A stretch of DNA of 40,445 nucleotides from Treponema sp. (GTDB taxonomy: Bacteria > Spirochaetota > Spirochaetia > Treponematales > Breznakiellaceae): the NCBI GenBank assembly GCA_031282065.1, contig JAITEL010000048.1, forward strand, positions 1 to 40,445, written 5' to 3'. This document shows positions 8,252 through 15,784 of this stretch, piece by piece. The notes beneath the pieces were generated by a model. That model was not told the origin of the DNA, searched no databases, and saw only the letters and a list, made by a program, of their open reading frames with translations. A program made the position numbers and the translations under genes. How positions within the stretch are numbered: the stretch's first letter is position 1; each line of letters opens with the position of its first letter.

Positions 8252-8785
8252 ATGAAAAAAGAGCTACGGATCGCTATATCAGGAAAAAGCGGCTGCGGCA
8301 ATACCACGGTAAGCAGGATAGTGGCGCAATCCTTAGGCCTGCGGTTTATCAACCTTACCTTCAGGAACCTGGCTCAGGAACAGGGTAAGGAACTTTCGGA
8401 AATCCTCGCCTTAGCGGCTGAGGATGATGCTTGGGACAAGGAGCTGGACCTGCGGCAGGTGGCCCTGGCACAGGAAGAGGGGGGCTGCGTGCTCGGTTCC
8501 CGGCTGGCTATCTGGCTCCTGAAAGAGGCGGATCTCAAGGTATACCTTACCGCGAGCAGCGAGACCCGAGCCGCGCGTATTGTGAAACGGGAAGGGGGGA
8601 TCCCGGCAAAGGTAGCCGCGTTTACCCAGGAGCGGGACCGCCAGGACAGGGAACGGTATCTGCGGATCTACGGCATTGACAACGACGCCTACGCCTTTGC
8701 CGACCTCATCATCCCTACGGATGACCTGGACCCCCCGGCTATTGCCCGGCGTATTATTGAGCAGGCCCGGCAGCAGGGCCCGTGA
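8252..8785 (+). CDS. Cytidylate-kinase-like P-loop protein
   Basis: A 177-residue nucleotide kinase fold similar to archaeal-type cytidylate kinase, which phosphorylates CMP/dCMP. The N-terminal P-loop reads ISGKSGCGNTTVS: at the position of the usual Walker A lysine (GxxGxGK-T/S) there is Asn, while a Lys occurs earlier in the loop. NMP-site and lid features include the NLTFRNLA segment, VLGSRLAIWLL, and the Arg-rich RDRQDRERYLRIYGID, with the C-terminal DLIIPTDDL typical of this kinase family. Whether it is catalytically active is unclear. It has GAGGAGG at 8233-8239 upstream and overlaps the following mutY-like gene by one base. Confidence 0.8.
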   Translation: MKKELRIAISGKSGCGNTTVSRIVAQSLGLRFINLTFRNLAQEQGKELSEILALAAEDDAWDKELDLRQVALAQEEGGCVLGSRLAIWLLKEADLKVYLTASSETRAARIVKREGGIPAKVAAFTQERDRQDRERYLRIYGIDNDAYAFADLIIPTDDLDPPAIARRIIEQARQQGP

Positions 8786-9624
8786 TGGAAGTGCGCCCCC
8801 CTGCCCCCTTACCGGAAACGTATACAAGCTTCAGGGACAGCATCTATGCCCATTATGCACGGGCCGGGCGGGTTTTCCCCTGGCGGGAACCTACAAGCCC
8901 CTGGGGGGTTCTGGTTTCCGAATTCATGCTGCAACAAACCCAAACCGAACGGGTGGTCCCCTATTGGGAACGGTGGATGTCTTTGTGGCCAACCCCTCAA
9001 AAGCTCCACCAGGCATCTTTGGAGGAGGCCCTGCGGGAATGGAGCGGTCTGGGGTATAACCGCCGCTGCCGGTATGTGAAAGCCTGCGCCCGGATCATCA
9101 CCTTGGATCAGGGCGGGGAGGTGCCCAGGACCCCGGAGGAACTGCTCCCCCTGCCGGGGATAGGCCCTTATACGGCCGGGGCCATTGCCTGTTTTGCCTA
9201 TAATTACCCCGGGGTTTTCATTGAGACGAATATCCGTGCGGCGGTGCTCCATTTCTTTTTCCAGGGCCGGGAGGGGGTGAAAGATACGGAAATACTCCCT
9301 GTCCTCCAGGCCAGCCTGGACCGGGAAAATCCCCGCAGGTGGTATTGGGCGCTCATGGATTACGGCGCGGCATTAAAGAAAGTAACCCAGAACCCTAACC
9401 GAAAGAGCGCCCATTATACCAGGCAGTCTCCCTTTGCCGGTTCTTTCCGGCAGCGCCGGGGGGCGGTCATCAAGTCCCTCCTCTCCCAAGGCCCTGCAAG
9501 GCTCCCGGAGCTGGGTAAGCGTACCGGCATGAACGCAGATGACCTGTACGAAGTCTTGAAAGCCCTGGAAAAGGAGTCTATGGTAGCCGAGGAAGGGGGG
9601 ATTTACCAGATCAGCCCGGGGTGA
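8785..9624 (+). CDS. MutY-like DNA glycosylase without Fe-S cluster
   Basis: A helix-hairpin-helix GPD-fold base-excision glycosylase, 279 residues. The MutY-type N-terminal signature VFPWREPTSPWGVLVSEFML-QQTQ is present with the catalytic-type Glu, followed by WSGLGYNRRC and the HhH motif LPLPGIGPYTAGAIACF. The position of the usual catalytic Asp (D-x-N-V) is Glu (IETNIRAAVL). The four cysteines of the Fe-S cluster are missing after MDYGAALKK. The C-terminus (about 215-279) looks like a winged helix (AVIKSLLSQGPARLPELGKR) instead of the NUDIX-like domain of MutY. Clusterless relatives of this form exist (from memory); substrate specificity is uncertain. The ATG at 8785 overlaps the previous stop; a GTG at 8782 is also possible. 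Confidence 0.8.
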   Translation: MEVRPPAPLPETYTSFRDSIYAHYARAGRVFPWREPTSPWGVLVSEFMLQQTQTERVVPYWERWMSLWPTPQKLHQASLEEALREWSGLGYNRRCRYVKACARIITLDQGGEVPRTPEELLPLPGIGPYTAGAIACFAYNYPGVFIETNIRAAVLHFFFQGREGVKDTEILPVLQASLDRENPRRWYWALMDYGAALKKVTQNPNRKSAHYTRQSPFAGSFRQRRGAVIKSLLSQGPARLPELGKRTGMNADDLYEVLKALEKESMVAEEGGIYQISPG

Positions 9625-9666
9625 TACCGCTCAAAGGGCCCCTGGTGTTTGAGGGCCTGCCTGTAC

Positions 9667-9672
9667 TATAGT
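9667..9672 (+). promoter_or_regulatory. Possible -10 element of lipA (leaderless start)
   Basis: TATAGT lies seven bases before the lipA ATG (9680) and no Shine-Dalgarno sequence is visible. A start of transcription near 9679-9680 would give a leaderless mRNA. No good -35 hexamer is seen. Confidence 0.4.
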
Positions 9673-9679
9673 CTATCCT

Positions 9680-10594
9680 ATGGCTCTCCCTCCCTCGGAT
9701 ATACCTTCTTTATCCTCTAAGCCCTCCGCAAAACCTCCCTGGATCCGGGTGAAGCTCCCCGGCGGAGCAGCCTGGAAGCAGGTGGAAGGGATCCTGGAAA
9801 AATACCGCCTCCATACCGTATGCGATGAGGCCCGTTGTCCCAATAAGGGGGCCTGTTGGGGAGCAGGGACCGCCACCTTTATGATCCTGGGGGACAGGTG
9901 TACCAGGGGCTGCCGTTTCTGCGCAGTCTCCACCGGTGTCCGGGGGCAGGATCTCCGCGAGGATGAGGGAAGGGCCATTGCCGCGGCTGCGGCGGAACTC
10001 AAGCTGCGTTATCTGGTCCTCACCTCGGTGGATAGGGATGATCTGAGCGATGGGGGAGCCGGGCACTTTGCCGCTTGTCTGAGGGCCATCAAAACCGGGA
10101 ACCCGGGTATCCCGGTGGAACTGCTCATCCCTGATTATGCGCTTGCTGAACTCGCCCCTCTGGTGGCCGCAGGGCCTGCGGTCATTGCCCATAATGTGGA
10201 AACCGTCCCTTCCCTGCAATGGGTTCGGGACCCCCGCGCTTCTTTTGCGAAGAGCCTTGCCACCCTGAGGGCCGCCAAAGCCTTGGGTATGGGACTAACC
10301 AAAACCAGCCTGCTCCTGGGGCTCGGTGAGCAAAAGGCCGAAGTCTTAGGGGTGATGGATACCTTACGGGAAGCCGGTGTGGACATCCTCGTCCTGGGCC
10401 AGTACCTGAGGCCCTCGCCCAAACAGATCCCCGTGGCCGCATACCTAAGCCCGGAAGACTTTGAAGCCTATGCTGCAGAAGCACGGAACCGGGGCTTTGC
10501 CGGGGTACTCTCCTCCCCCCTGGCCCGGACCAGTTATCATGCCTATGAAGCCTGGCAACAGCAGACCCAAGGCAGGGGGCATGATGGTCCTTGA
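9680..10594 (+). CDS. lipA: Lipoyl synthase
   Basis: Radical SAM enzyme that inserts two sulfurs into the octanoyl group on lipoyl domains of 2-oxoacid dehydrogenases or the glycine cleavage H protein. In 304 residues both Fe-S clusters are evident: the auxiliary cluster cysteines C48, C53 and C59 (VCDEARCPNKGAC) and the radical SAM cysteines C74, C78 and C81 (CTRGCRFC). The C-terminal RSSY motif, which helps bind the auxiliary cluster, is RTSY here (SSPLARTSYHA), keeping the second Ser. It starts at ATG 9680 without an obvious ribosome site. It overlaps the downstream ligase accessory gene, forming a lipA-lplB-lplA operon. Confidence 0.96.
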   Translation: MALPPSDIPSLSSKPSAKPPWIRVKLPGGAAWKQVEGILEKYRLHTVCDEARCPNKGACWGAGTATFMILGDRCTRGCRFCAVSTGVRGQDLREDEGRAIAAAAAELKLRYLVLTSVDRDDLSDGGAGHFAACLRAIKTGNPGIPVELLIPDYALAELAPLVAAGPAVIAHNVETVPSLQWVRDPRASFAKSLATLRAAKALGMGLTKTSLLLGLGEQKAEVLGVMDTLREAGVDILVLGQYLRPSPKQIPVAAYLSPEDFEAYAAEARNRGFAGVLSSPLARTSYHAYEAWQQQTQGRGHDGP

Positions 10595-10880
10595 AGGGCT
10601 GGGAAAACCTCCGGGGTGTAAGCTCATACGGCTCAGGGCGGATCTGGAGGGAGGGCTCATCCGAAGTATACGCATTCGGGGGGATTTCTTCGCCAGCCCC
10701 GAAGAGGGCTTTGATAGGGTGGAACAGCAGCTTGCAGGCTTGTCCCTTTGGGAAGTAGCCGCAGCCTTTGACGGCTTGTTGCAGGAGGCGGGGGTGGAGG
10801 TATTCGGCATTTCAGGGGAAGGGCTGGCGTCGGTGCTGTTTGCTGCCTTGACCCGGACCCGCCCCGGGGAGGGAACATGA
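10581..10880 (+). CDS. lplB: Lipoate-protein ligase accessory domain (LplB type)
   Basis: A 99-residue stand-alone protein resembling the C-terminal domain of lipoate-protein ligase. The family pattern is seen in PPGCKLIRLRADLEGGLIRS and in IRIRGDFFASPEEGFDRVEQ, followed by an alpha/beta tail. In bipartite ligases such as that of Thermoplasma, this piece is separate and is required for lipoate adenylation (family knowledge). The start is at ATG 10581 (or 10584), within the end of lipA. Its stop overlaps the start of the catalytic subunit (ATGA, 10877-10880). A longer in-frame upstream reading has no similarity to the family and lies inside lipA. Confidence 0.8.
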   Translation: MMVLEGLGKPPGCKLIRLRADLEGGLIRSIRIRGDFFASPEEGFDRVEQQLAGLSLWEVAAAFDGLLQEAGVEVFGISGEGLASVLFAALTRTRPGEGT

Positions 10881-11671
10881 CGGGCTCCTCTGGCTCGCTC
10901 ATGCAGCCGCCCTTCCCTTTCCGCTTCATTAACAGCGGCTTCCATGATGGATACTATAACATGGGTTTGGACGAAGCCCTCCTTGAAGGGCTTGCTCAGG
11001 GAAGGTCCCTGCCGGTGTTACGGTTTTACAGCTGGAAACCCCCGGCGGTTTCAGTGGGGTATTTCCAGGGACTGAGCGAAGAAGTGGACCTGGAATCCTG
11101 TCGCCGTCATGGGGTGGACGTGGTCCGCCGTATCTCCGGCGGGGGAGCGGTGTTTCACCATGAAGAGCTTACCTACAGTATTATCATGCCCCTCGGTCAT
11201 CCGCTGGCAGGGGAGAGCCTCCAGGGTTCCTACCAGAGGATCTGTACGGGGATAATCCGGGGACTGGCCCTCTTAGGGGTTTCCTCCCGCTTCGCCGGCA
11301 TTAACGACATTCTTGTGGAGGGCCGAAAAATATCCGGTAATGCCCAAACCCGGCGTATGGGCTGTGTCTTGCAGCACGGCACCCTGTTATTGGCCAGCCA
11401 TGCGGACCTCATGTTTGAGCTGCTGCGGGTTCCCCGGGAAAAACTCAAGGATAAATGTATCCGGGATGTTAAAGACCGGGTAACGAGCCTCAAGGCGCTC
11501 CTTGGCCGGGATATTGCGTATGAGGAAGTGGCCAATGCCTTAGCTCAAGGCTTTTGCCAGAGCTTGTCCTTGGAGGGTATTCCCGCGCCTTTGCAGCTGG
11601 AGGAGGAAACGCGGGCCAGGGAATTAGCCGCAACCAAATTCGCCACTCCCCAGTGGCTGTATAGCCGCTAG
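10877..11671 (+). CDS. lplA: Lipoate-protein ligase, catalytic domain
   Basis: Attaches lipoate or octanoate to lipoyl domains through an acyl-AMP intermediate. The 264-residue product is the catalytic domain only. It shows the N-terminal NMGLDEALLE segment, LRFYSWKPPAVSVGYFQ, the RRISGGGAVFH loop, the lysine-containing motif NDILVEGRKISGNAQ, and VLQHGTLLL. The missing C-terminal domain is provided by the overlapping gene upstream. Because lipA is in the same operon and no lipB is visible, the ligase may load octanoate for LipA as well as scavenge free lipoate (inference). A GTG or later ATG start is possible, but the ATGA overlap supports 10877. Confidence 0.92.
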   Translation: MTGSSGSLMQPPFPFRFINSGFHDGYYNMGLDEALLEGLAQGRSLPVLRFYSWKPPAVSVGYFQGLSEEVDLESCRRHGVDVVRRISGGGAVFHHEELTYSIIMPLGHPLAGESLQGSYQRICTGIIRGLALLGVSSRFAGINDILVEGRKISGNAQTRRMGCVLQHGTLLLASHADLMFELLRVPREKLKDKCIRDVKDRVTSLKALLGRDIAYEEVANALAQGFCQSLSLEGIPAPLQLEEETRARELAATKFATPQWLYSR

Positions 11672-11687
11672 GGGTTCCTGGAAGGAT

Positions 11688-12632
11688 TTAGTCTATGACC
11701 GTTACCTTAGAGGCCCGGTACCGGGGAGTTCCGTCCCGTTTGCTTCGTTCCATATCCTCTTCACACAGATACCGCACTTTCATGCCCACCTCTAACTCGT
11801 CAAAATCCCTATTGGTAACCGTATCATAATAAAAAAAGACATTGTTTGTTTTTTCATCCTTGATGAATCCAAAACCGTTTTTGATGCTGCAGATGACTGA
11901 TACCAAGTCGGGATCGCTTCGGGGACCGCTTGAGCTTAGTGAAATCCTCGTGTCGGTATCTTCCTCATCGGTATCTTTCTTTTCCTTAACAAAAAGACCA
12001 CTGATACTTTCTGTGGGGGTTTGCCGGTTGATCCGTTCATGCATAAGCACTGGATAGAGTACTTCGTCTAATAAGGGCCGGGATGTTTTGGTTTCTGCTA
12101 GGGCGCCGTTTTCATTGTAATAACTGTAATCCCAACAGATAAGCATCACCCTGGTTCCCAGGGTATTTAATTTTCTCACCAGGGGTACATAGTCGCCATC
12201 TCCAGCAACCAGCACCAGAATATCAAAGCGTTTATAGATAGCCAATTCATAGGCTTCCAGGGCAAGCCATACATCTATGCCTTTTTCCTGCCAGGTGTTA
12301 TTTTCCCCTGCATACCGCAAGGGAAGGTAATGGGTAACGATATTTTCACGCATTAAAATGTCTTCAAATACCCGTTCACTCTGTACTTTTTCTCCCATAT
12401 CTCGTGCAGAAGAACGGCCCCGGAAGTAATGGGCGTCAATGATCTGGCAATGGCGCAGATCCGCTATGCCCATGATGGACGCAATCTCGTTGCGGATAAA
12501 ATCATGCAAACCGGAAATACTTATCCTGGATTTTCTTTTGTGTCCGTACTTGTAATAATTACTGACTTTGTAGAAATAATAACCGTCATAAAATATGCCA
12601 ATACGGATGAGATTTTGTATGTGAGTATTCAT
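11688..12632 (-). CDS. NYN-domain (PIN-like) protein with C-terminal cold shock domain
   Basis: A 314-residue probable RNA-processing or RNA-binding protein. The N-terminal NYN/LabA-like domain (about 1-195) has conserved acidic positions in GIFYDGYYFY, KGIDVWLALEAYELA and ILVLVAGDGDYVPLVRKL, as expected of a metal-dependent PIN-like ribonuclease. An acidic linker (KEKKDTDEEDTDTR) leads to a cold-shock OB fold near residues 240-314, containing GFGFIKDEKTNNVFFYY and DELEVGMKVRYLCEED. NYN plus a nucleic-acid-binding module is a known combination. Base composition is lower in GC than the flanking genes, and the neighbour upstream is a decayed gene, so lateral transfer is possible. No function is assigned beyond the domains. 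Confidence 0.82.
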   Translation of the reverse strand: MNTHIQNLIRIGIFYDGYYFYKVSNYYKYGHKRKSRISISGLHDFIRNEIASIMGIADLRHCQIIDAHYFRGRSSARDMGEKVQSERVFEDILMRENIVTHYLPLRYAGENNTWQEKGIDVWLALEAYELAIYKRFDILVLVAGDGDYVPLVRKLNTLGTRVMLICWDYSYYNENGALAETKTSRPLLDEVLYPVLMHERINRQTPTESISGLFVKEKKDTDEEDTDTRISLSSSGPRSDPDLVSVICSIKNGFGFIKDEKTNNVFFYYDTVTNRDFDELEVGMKVRYLCEEDMERSKRDGTPRYRASKVTVID

Positions 12633-12644
12633 CGGTGTAGTGCC

Positions 12645-13046
12645 TTATAACCATTCTTTGTATATGATTGATACCGAATGGGATACATTTCCTGTTTGTA
12701 TCCCCCTGGATTGTAGACTACCATAGTATAATTTCCTTTCATTAACAACATCGTTATTGTTCATTTCTCCCGCAAGCAAAGGCGAAAATTGATTATGTTG
12801 TCTGAAATTATTTGTAACAATACTTTAACGGTAGTTTGCATAACAATATACACAAATATCAATGCTTCCAACACAGCCACATTCACGTTTACACGGGAGT
12901 CTTATTTCTATATCCCTATCATAAGGATTAAGCGTAAATTGGCAGTAGTACGCATATTCTTTAACGGAGCGTTCCTTCCTCCTGTTAAAAAACCAATCTG
13001 AGTAATAGGCGGAAATGTCTGTTCTTCTGTCTGCACTGATAATCAT
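12645..13046 (-). pseudogene. Remnant of a DUF1848 gene with internal deletions and a stop codon
   Basis: Reading the minus strand from ATG 13046, the first residues MIISADRRTDISAYYSDWFF are the characteristic N-terminus of DUF1848 proteins, which are normally about 300 residues. After roughly 45 residues the frame jumps to the family's C-terminal cysteine region: CKRECGCVGSIDI then CVYCYANY, missing the usual stretch between. A TAA at 12825-12827 interrupts the frame, but it remains open afterwards and continues with HNQFSPLLAGEMNNNDVVNE, again like the family's tail, to a stop at 12645-12647. More than half of the protein is missing. This is a recognition from memory of the family pattern; a homology search would settle it. 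Confidence 0.7.
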
Positions 13047-13433
13047 ACTATTTCTTGTTCTTATATTCAGAAAATACCATTTATTGCTTTATAAACCGTC
13101 ATACAAACAACAAGACATTTGTTGATAATAATAATTCCCGCATTGCGTTAAAACCTGGTAACACATTGTACATTTCCCCATTATCTATCGATTTTTATAA
13201 GTATAAATATATATTTTGAAGATGTCAAGCCTTCGTGTTGCCTCATGAAAAATGTTACCGGACATGACTTATGCCTCAAACTGAAAAGATTACCCCCATT
13301 AAAATAAGGATGCTTAACGGAGGGTTCCTAATGGGCTTAACCATGCAAGCAAAATAATACAGGCCCTGTTACCGGAATGCAACGAAAGAGAAGAAACGGG
13401 GAGATGGGCATTGCGGTGTCCGCCAGAGGTGTT
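13047..13433. other. AT-rich intergenic stretch, no gene recognised
   Basis: Markedly AT-richer than the window average around 13060-13320, with poly-AT patches near 13190-13220. A 28-codon ORF with a GGAGGG motif inside it (ATG 13271 to TAA 13355-13357) has no recognisable homology. I see no RNA gene or convincing riboswitch. Confidence 0.5.
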
Positions 13434-13462
13434 TTGATCCTCCCCTTATCTTGTGTTATTAT
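13434..13462 (+). promoter_or_regulatory. Promoter of xdhABC
   Basis: TTGATC (13434-13439), a 17-base spacer and TATTAT (13457-13462). The xdhA ATG begins six bases later and has no Shine-Dalgarno sequence, so the transcript is predicted to start at or very near the ATG and be leaderless. Confidence 0.55.
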
Positions 13463-13468
13463 TGAAAA

Positions 13469-15757
13469 ATGAGCATAGGAAAAAGCGTTCCCCGTATCGA
13501 CGCCTTTGAAAAGGTTACCGGCAGGGCCAAATATACCGACGACCTGGTAGAGCGGCATGCCCTCATTGCAAAGGTACTCCATGCCACCATTGCCCACGGA
13601 CTGGTAACGCATATTGATACGAGGGAGGCTGCCCGGATACCCGGGGTGGTCCAAATCCTTACCTGCTTCGATGTGCCGGATATCCCCTTTCCCACCGCAG
13701 GGCACCCCTGGTCAACGGATCCTACCCATCAAGACCCTACGGACCGCAAACTCTTAAACCGCCATGTCCGCCTGTATGGAGATGACATTGCCGCGGTGGT
13801 TGCCCAAGACGAAGTAGCGGCTAGCCGGGCCCTGCGGGCCATCAAGGTGGACTACGAGACCTATCCTTTCTTGCTCACCCCAGAACAAGCCATGCAGGAA
13901 GGGGCCCCCAGGATACACGAGCACTGCCCCGGGAACATACTCAAGCACACCGCTATGGAAGACGGCGATTTTGCCAAAGCCACTGAGGAAGCAGGGCTCC
14001 TGCATTTTGAGGAAACCTATGAGACCCCTATAGTACAGCACTGCCATATTGAACCTGCGGTATCCTTTGCCTACATGGAAGGCGGCCGGGTGGTGGTGGT
14101 TTCCTCTACCCAAATCCCCCATATTCTCAGGCGCATCGTGGCCCAGGCCCTGGGGCTTCCCTGGGGTAAGGTGCGGATCATAAAGCCCTTTGTAGGCGGC
14201 GGCTTTGGTAACAAGCAGGACGCCCTCTATGAACCCCTCAATGCCTACCTGTCCCTGCGTTTAGGGGGAGCTTTGGTGAAGCTGGAATTAAGCCGGGAGG
14301 AGCTATTCTTTGCCACCCGGGTGCGCCACGGCATGCAGATACGGCTCTCCTCATACCTGCGTCCCAACGGAAGACTGGTGGCCCGCCAGTATACGGCCTA
14401 CTCCAACCAAGGGGCCTACGGCTCCCACGGCCATAGCATTGCCGCTAAAGGAACCAATGTGTTCCGCCAGCTCTACCAGGACGAAAAAGCCCGAAAGCTT
14501 GACATATTTACCGTCTATACGAACACCGCTACTGCCGGGGCCATGCGAGGATACGGAACCCCCCAGACGGTGTTTGCCATCGAATCCCACATGGACGATA
14601 TGGCCAGGGCCCTTAACCTAGACCCTATCGACTTCCGCTTTATGAACCTCATGCCCCAGGGTTACAAGGATCCTTTTTCCAAGAACGTCAATTACTTTGA
14701 TTCCTTTCAGCAGTGTGTGGAGCAGGGCAAAGCCTATATGCACTGGGACGAAAAGCGGCAGGCCTATCAGCACCAGAGCGGCCCGCTGCGGCGGGGCGTG
14801 GGTATGGCCCTGTTTTGGTATAATACCGGGGTGTGGCCTATTTCCATTGAAGTGTCTTCCTGCAGGATGGTTTTGAATCAGGACGGAAGTGTGCAGGTAC
14901 AACTGGGGGAAACGGAAATCGGCCAAGGGGCAGATACGATCTTTGCCCAGATGACCAGCCACACTTTAGGGATCCCCCTGGAAGCGGTCCATGTGGTCAG
15001 TACCCAGGATACGGACATTACCCCCTTTGGCACGGGAGCCTATGGGTCCCGCCAAAGCTATGTGGGAGGCATGGCGGTGCATAAGACCGCCCTGATACTC
15101 AGGGAAAAGGTCCTCAGCCTGGCCGAGACCTATACGGGTATGCAAGCCGCTAGCCTGGATATTTGCGGGGGGATTATTGTGCTGAGGTCCCTCAATAACA
15201 AGCCCGTGATGAGCCTGGGAGAGCTGGCTACCGAGGTGCTCTACAGCCCGGTCCATGCAGAGCACCTCACCGCAGAGACCACCCTTCAGGCTAAGAGCAA
15301 TGCCTACAGCTTTGGCTGCGCGTTTGCCGAGGTTGAGGTGGACATGCCGGTGGGCAAGGTGCGGCTCCTTGATATGATAAACCTGCATGACTGCGGTAAG
15401 CTGCTCAATCCCCAGCTTGCCCAGGCCCAAGTGCATGGGGGCATGAGCATGGCTATAGGCTATGCCCTGTCGGAACAGCTCCTCTATGATACCCTCACCG
15501 GCAGGCTCCTGAACGGTACCTTTCTCGATTACAAACTGGCTACCATCATGGATCATCCCCGCCTTGCCGCGGCCTTTGTGGAAAACTATGAACCCAGCGG
15601 TGCCTACGGCAGTAAGGCCCTGGGAGAGCCGCCGGCAGTGCCCGGGGCTCCTGCGATTCGTAATGCAGTCCTCCATGCCACGGGGGTGGGGATACCCCGC
15701 ATTCCCCTTACCCCCCATGTCTTGGTTCCTGCCTTTAAGCAAGCGGGGCTTATATGA
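13469..15757 (+). CDS. xdhA: Xanthine dehydrogenase-type molybdenum hydroxylase, large subunit
   Basis: Molybdopterin-binding subunit of a three-subunit purine hydroxylase (hypoxanthine or xanthine oxidation). The 762 residues show the usual N-terminal IGKSVPRIDAFEKVTGRAKYT segment, FVGGGFGNKQ, the AMRGYGTPQ motif with its substrate-site Arg, LGETEIGQGADT, the FGTGAYGSRQS loop and the C-terminal GSKALGEPP, which carries the catalytic Glu. This matches the family at its typical length. The absence of a ribosome site and a -10 box six bases upstream suggest a leaderless start at 13469. It is followed by xdhB (FAD) and xdhC (2Fe-2S), the order seen in E. coli xdhABC. Guanine deaminase downstream supports a role in purine catabolism. 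Confidence 0.92.
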   Translation: MSIGKSVPRIDAFEKVTGRAKYTDDLVERHALIAKVLHATIAHGLVTHIDTREAARIPGVVQILTCFDVPDIPFPTAGHPWSTDPTHQDPTDRKLLNRHVRLYGDDIAAVVAQDEVAASRALRAIKVDYETYPFLLTPEQAMQEGAPRIHEHCPGNILKHTAMEDGDFAKATEEAGLLHFEETYETPIVQHCHIEPAVSFAYMEGGRVVVVSSTQIPHILRRIVAQALGLPWGKVRIIKPFVGGGFGNKQDALYEPLNAYLSLRLGGALVKLELSREELFFATRVRHGMQIRLSSYLRPNGRLVARQYTAYSNQGAYGSHGHSIAAKGTNVFRQLYQDEKARKLDIFTVYTNTATAGAMRGYGTPQTVFAIESHMDDMARALNLDPIDFRFMNLMPQGYKDPFSKNVNYFDSFQQCVEQGKAYMHWDEKRQAYQHQSGPLRRGVGMALFWYNTGVWPISIEVSSCRMVLNQDGSVQVQLGETEIGQGADTIFAQMTSHTLGIPLEAVHVVSTQDTDITPFGTGAYGSRQSYVGGMAVHKTALILREKVLSLAETYTGMQAASLDICGGIIVLRSLNNKPVMSLGELATEVLYSPVHAEHLTAETTLQAKSNAYSFGCAFAEVEVDMPVGKVRLLDMINLHDCGKLLNPQLAQAQVHGGMSMAIGYALSEQLLYDTLTGRLLNGTFLDYKLATIMDHPRLAAAFVENYEPSGAYGSKALGEPPAVPGAPAIRNAVLHATGVGIPRIPLTPHVLVPAFKQAGLI

Positions 15758-15784
15758 CAGCGCCAGCGCAGAGGAAGAAAGGCT

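Noticed and set aside
12789-13001. 70-codon plus-strand ORF
   Set aside because: It is the antisense of the DUF1848 remnant, which explains the sequence better.
13271-13357. 28-codon ORF upstream of xdhA
   Set aside because: Too short, no recognisable homology and no clear ribosome site; it could be a decayed remnant but cannot be supported.
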